Positions 21,129-23,206 of a DNA stretch of 23,206 nucleotides are shown here, piece by piece. Each line of letters opens with the position of its first letter. The stretch's first letter is position 1. The notes beneath the pieces are model-generated. The model saw nothing but the letters and a program-made list of their open reading frames with translations, searched no databases and was not told the DNA's origin. A program made the position numbers and the translations under genes. The DNA comes from Clostridiales bacterium (GTDB lineage: Bacteria; Bacillota; Clostridia; Christensenellales; Pumilibacteraceae), in the NCBI GenBank assembly GCA_029069015.1, contig JAIEBL010000303.1:1-23206 (forward strand), in the 5' to 3' direction.

Positions 21129-23165
21129 ATGAAAAGGAAGGTTTTACGTACGCTTTTGCTTTGCCTTGTGTTGTCGCTTGTCGGGTTTGCGTTTATCGCT
21201 TGCGGCGATAAGAGCGACGGGAACCCTTGTGCGGCGGGGCATTCGTACGACGCGGACGGCGTATGCACCGTTTGCAGATACAGCCCATATACGCAGGGAT
21301 TGGAGTTCGAGTTGAACGATGACGGCGCGTCGTATACCGTTATGGGCAAAGGGACGGCTACGGGGCAAGCGCTCGTTATTCCCGAAAAGTATCACGGCTT
21401 GCCCGTTACGGCGATTGCCGAAATGGCATTTTCAATACGCCCCGGTAACGAAAACGACTTTGAGCGTTTAGATATATCGGATTCGGTTACGCATATCGGC
21501 GCGTACGCATTCCAGGGTTGTCACATGCTGATGAGCGTGCGTATCGGGAGCGGCGTAACGAGTATCGGAGAGAGAGCGTTCGGCGGTTGTAGCTTTTTGG
21601 AGAGCATAACCGTAGACGACAACAACGCGACGTATCACAGCACAGGTAATTGCGTGATCGAAACGGCGACCAAAACGTTGGTCGCGGGTTGCAAAGCCAG
21701 CGTGATCCCCTCGGACGGCAGCGTCACGACGATCGGCACGCGCGTATTTGAAAACGACCTCGGGTTAACAAGTATCGTCATACCGCAAGGTGTTACGAGT
21801 ATCGGAGATCACGCATTCGGGTCTTGCTTTGCCTTGGAGAGCGTCACGCTCGGTAGCAGCGTTACGAGTATCGGCGAAAGTGCGTTCAACGGTTGCAAGC
21901 TGAGAAGCATAGAGCTTCCGCAGTCGCTTCTGAGTATCGGAAGCGGAGCGTTTTCGTCTTGCGGCGGGCTGACGAGCGTAACGATCCCGCAGTCGGTCAC
22001 GACGATCGGCAGCGGCGTGTTTTCCGGTTGTGACGGTTTAACGGTATATTGCGAAGCAAGCACAAAGCCGAGCGATTGGGACACCGAATGGAACAACAAT
22101 AATTGCCCCGTCATATGGGACTCTAAGAACAACGATAAAGACGAAGACGGCTATGCGTATGCGGAGACAGACGGTTTGCGCTATCGCTTCAAAGACGGGG
22201 AAGCAACCGTAATAAAGAGGAGCGGTATCAGCGGAGAGGCCACCGTGCCGGCAAGCGTGCTGTATAAGGACGAAAGCTACGCCGTCAAGAGTATCGGAGA
22301 GCGTGCATTTAAGTTGAGTACCGGCTTAACGGGCATTAAGATCGGTAGTAGCGTCGTGCGTATCGAGAAAGAGGCGTTTTACGGTTGCAATAACGTAAAA
22401 AACATAGAGCTTCCGTCCTCGCTCTCGCGGATCGGAGACAGAGCTTTCTACGAATGCCGTAGTTTAACGAGTATGGTCGTACCAACTAGTGTAGGGACGA
22501 TCGGAACGAACGTGTTCTACGGGTGTGAATGCTTAACGCTCTATTGCGAGGCAGGATCGCGGCCGGGCAGCTGGTATCTCAAATGGCACAACGATTGCCC
22601 CGTGGTATGGGATTGCGAAAATAACGACGAAGACGAAGACGGCTATGCGTATGCGATCATAGGCGGCTTGCGGTACAGCTTCAAAGACGAGATGGCAACC
22701 GTGTTGCGGCAAGTGCGTGGCGGCGAGTTCGGCGAATTGACGATTCCGCAAACCGTTTCGTATAAGGACAAAAATTATACCGTATTGAGCATCGCGGATA
22801 GCGCGTTTTATCAGCAGAGCAGCTTGAAGTCGATTACGCTACCCAATAGCGTCATGACGATTTTTGCGAATGCGTTCTACGGTTGTACGAATTTGAAGAG
22901 CGTCACGCTGTCGGATCGCTTAGAGTTTATCGGTATCGGTGCGTTCGAAAATTGCAGTGTGCTTACGAGCATTACGATCCCGCAAGGCGTTGAGAATCTT
23001 TGGACCAGGATGTTCTACGGTTGCAGAAGCTTAAAGAGCGTCACGATCCCGAGCAGCGTAACGCGCGTCGATAACAGCGTGTTTGAAAATTGCAGCGCCC
23101 TTGAGAGTATAACGTATGAAGGAACGAAAGCAGAGTGGGGAACCGTTACGAAGGGAAGCGGCTGA
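21129..23165 (+). CDS. BspA-type leucine-rich-repeat surface lipoprotein, frameshifted near its 3' end
   Basis: The 678-codon frame begins with a lipoprotein signal peptide: MKRKVLRTLLL, a hydrophobic core and FIAC with the lipidated C25. A small cysteine motif (CAAGHSYDADGVCTVC) follows, then repeats of the LRR_5/BspA kind with cores such as SIGERAF..C..L.SI.. and VTSIG. A unit of about 190 residues is duplicated: YCEASTKPSDW, CPVIWDSKNNDKDEDGYAYA and YRFKDGEATV in the first copy correspond to YCEAGSRPGSW, CPVVWDCENNDEDEDGYAYA and YSFKDEMATV in the second. Such proteins sit on the cell surface and may bind host or other cells. ACGGAGG sets the start. The frame stops at TGA (23163-23165) where a tryptophan is expected (see the next entry). 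Confidence 0.9.
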   Translation: MKRKVLRTLLLCLVLSLVGFAFIACGDKSDGNPCAAGHSYDADGVCTVCRYSPYTQGLEFELNDDGASYTVMGKGTATGQALVIPEKYHGLPVTAIAEMAFSIRPGNENDFERLDISDSVTHIGAYAFQGCHMLMSVRIGSGVTSIGERAFGGCSFLESITVDDNNATYHSTGNCVIETATKTLVAGCKASVIPSDGSVTTIGTRVFENDLGLTSIVIPQGVTSIGDHAFGSCFALESVTLGSSVTSIGESAFNGCKLRSIELPQSLLSIGSGAFSSCGGLTSVTIPQSVTTIGSGVFSGCDGLTVYCEASTKPSDWDTEWNNNNCPVIWDSKNNDKDEDGYAYAETDGLRYRFKDGEATVIKRSGISGEATVPASVLYKDESYAVKSIGERAFKLSTGLTGIKIGSSVVRIEKEAFYGCNNVKNIELPSSLSRIGDRAFYECRSLTSMVVPTSVGTIGTNVFYGCECLTLYCEAGSRPGSWYLKWHNDCPVVWDCENNDEDEDGYAYAIIGGLRYSFKDEMATVLRQVRGGEFGELTIPQTVSYKDKNYTVLSIADSAFYQQSSLKSITLPNSVMTIFANAFYGCTNLKSVTLSDRLEFIGIGAFENCSVLTSITIPQGVENLWTRMFYGCRSLKSVTIPSSVTRVDNSVFENCSALESITYEGTKAEWGTVTKGSG

Positions 23166-23206
23166 ATAAGAATACCGGCAATTACACCTTTAAGTGTGCG
23201 GACGGA
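23163..23206 (+). pseudogene. Out-of-frame continuation of the lipoprotein gene
   Basis: After GSG the family usually continues W-N-K-N-T-G-N-Y. Here the sequence is TGAATAAG; one extra G would give TGG AAT AAG. From 23165 the shifted frame reads NKNTGNYTFKCADG without a stop to the window edge. A single missing base, real or from sequencing, explains this. Confidence 0.8.

Noticed and set aside
1..23206. tRNA or rRNA genes
   Set aside because: None was recognised by eye in the intergenic stretches; a tRNA-scanning program would settle this.

Overview
The window looks like chromosome from a strictly anaerobic, probably gut-dwelling Firmicute of the Clostridia. The evidence is a set of oxygen-sensitive [FeFe] hydrogenases, a PurF of the Bacillus type with a propeptide and four cluster cysteines, strong AGGAGG-type ribosome sites, and promoters close to the sigma-A consensus. 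Most genes are GC-rich. An AT-rich stretch (about 1960-3400), an acetyltransferase gene (13135-13617) and the leader of the last gene differ in composition. I assign no genus.

Layout: (1) tuf (EF-Tu) stands alone with its own terminator. (2) 1362-4276 is an accessory, repeat-rich stretch. It holds a divergent pair of small Cro/C1-type regulators around three palindromic operators, an AT-rich membrane protein and a 51-codon YjzC-like gene on the minus strand. (3) 4277-11283 is one probable operon from a near-consensus promoter: both halves of a heterodimeric ABC exporter, two tandem paralogous YbjN-like proteins, HtpG and a nitroreductase. (4) MgtE, a magnesium channel with a duplicated N-terminal domain, has its own promoter and terminator. 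An AT-rich GNAT acetyltransferase follows. (5) 13618-14100 is a cluster of palindromic repeats. (6) 14264-20293 is an operon for a thioredoxin-like [2Fe-2S] protein, a PAS-containing sensory (group C-like) [FeFe] hydrogenase, a SpoIIE/PP2C phosphatase, a group B [FeFe] hydrogenase and PurF. (7) After another repeat block, a promoter, a structured AU-rich leader RNA and a terminator precede a BspA-type leucine-rich-repeat lipoprotein gene, which is frameshifted near the right edge.

How the parts may work together: the hydrogenase operon reads as a sensing module (electron carrier, H-cluster/PAS sensor, phosphatase output) next to a hydrogenase that has the complete active site. The regulator pair is a self-contained bistable-switch layout with no phage structural genes nearby. 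Palindromic repeats sit only between transcription units and never inside operons. Three copies of one composite repeat carry a terminator-like hairpin whose pairing is kept although its sequence differs.

The least explained item is the RNA at 20894-21055. Its first predicted nucleotide begins a perfect 16-bp closing stem. It can fold as a long rod, has competing pairings, and is followed by a terminator directly before the ribosome site. All structures and family calls were made by eye, without searches.
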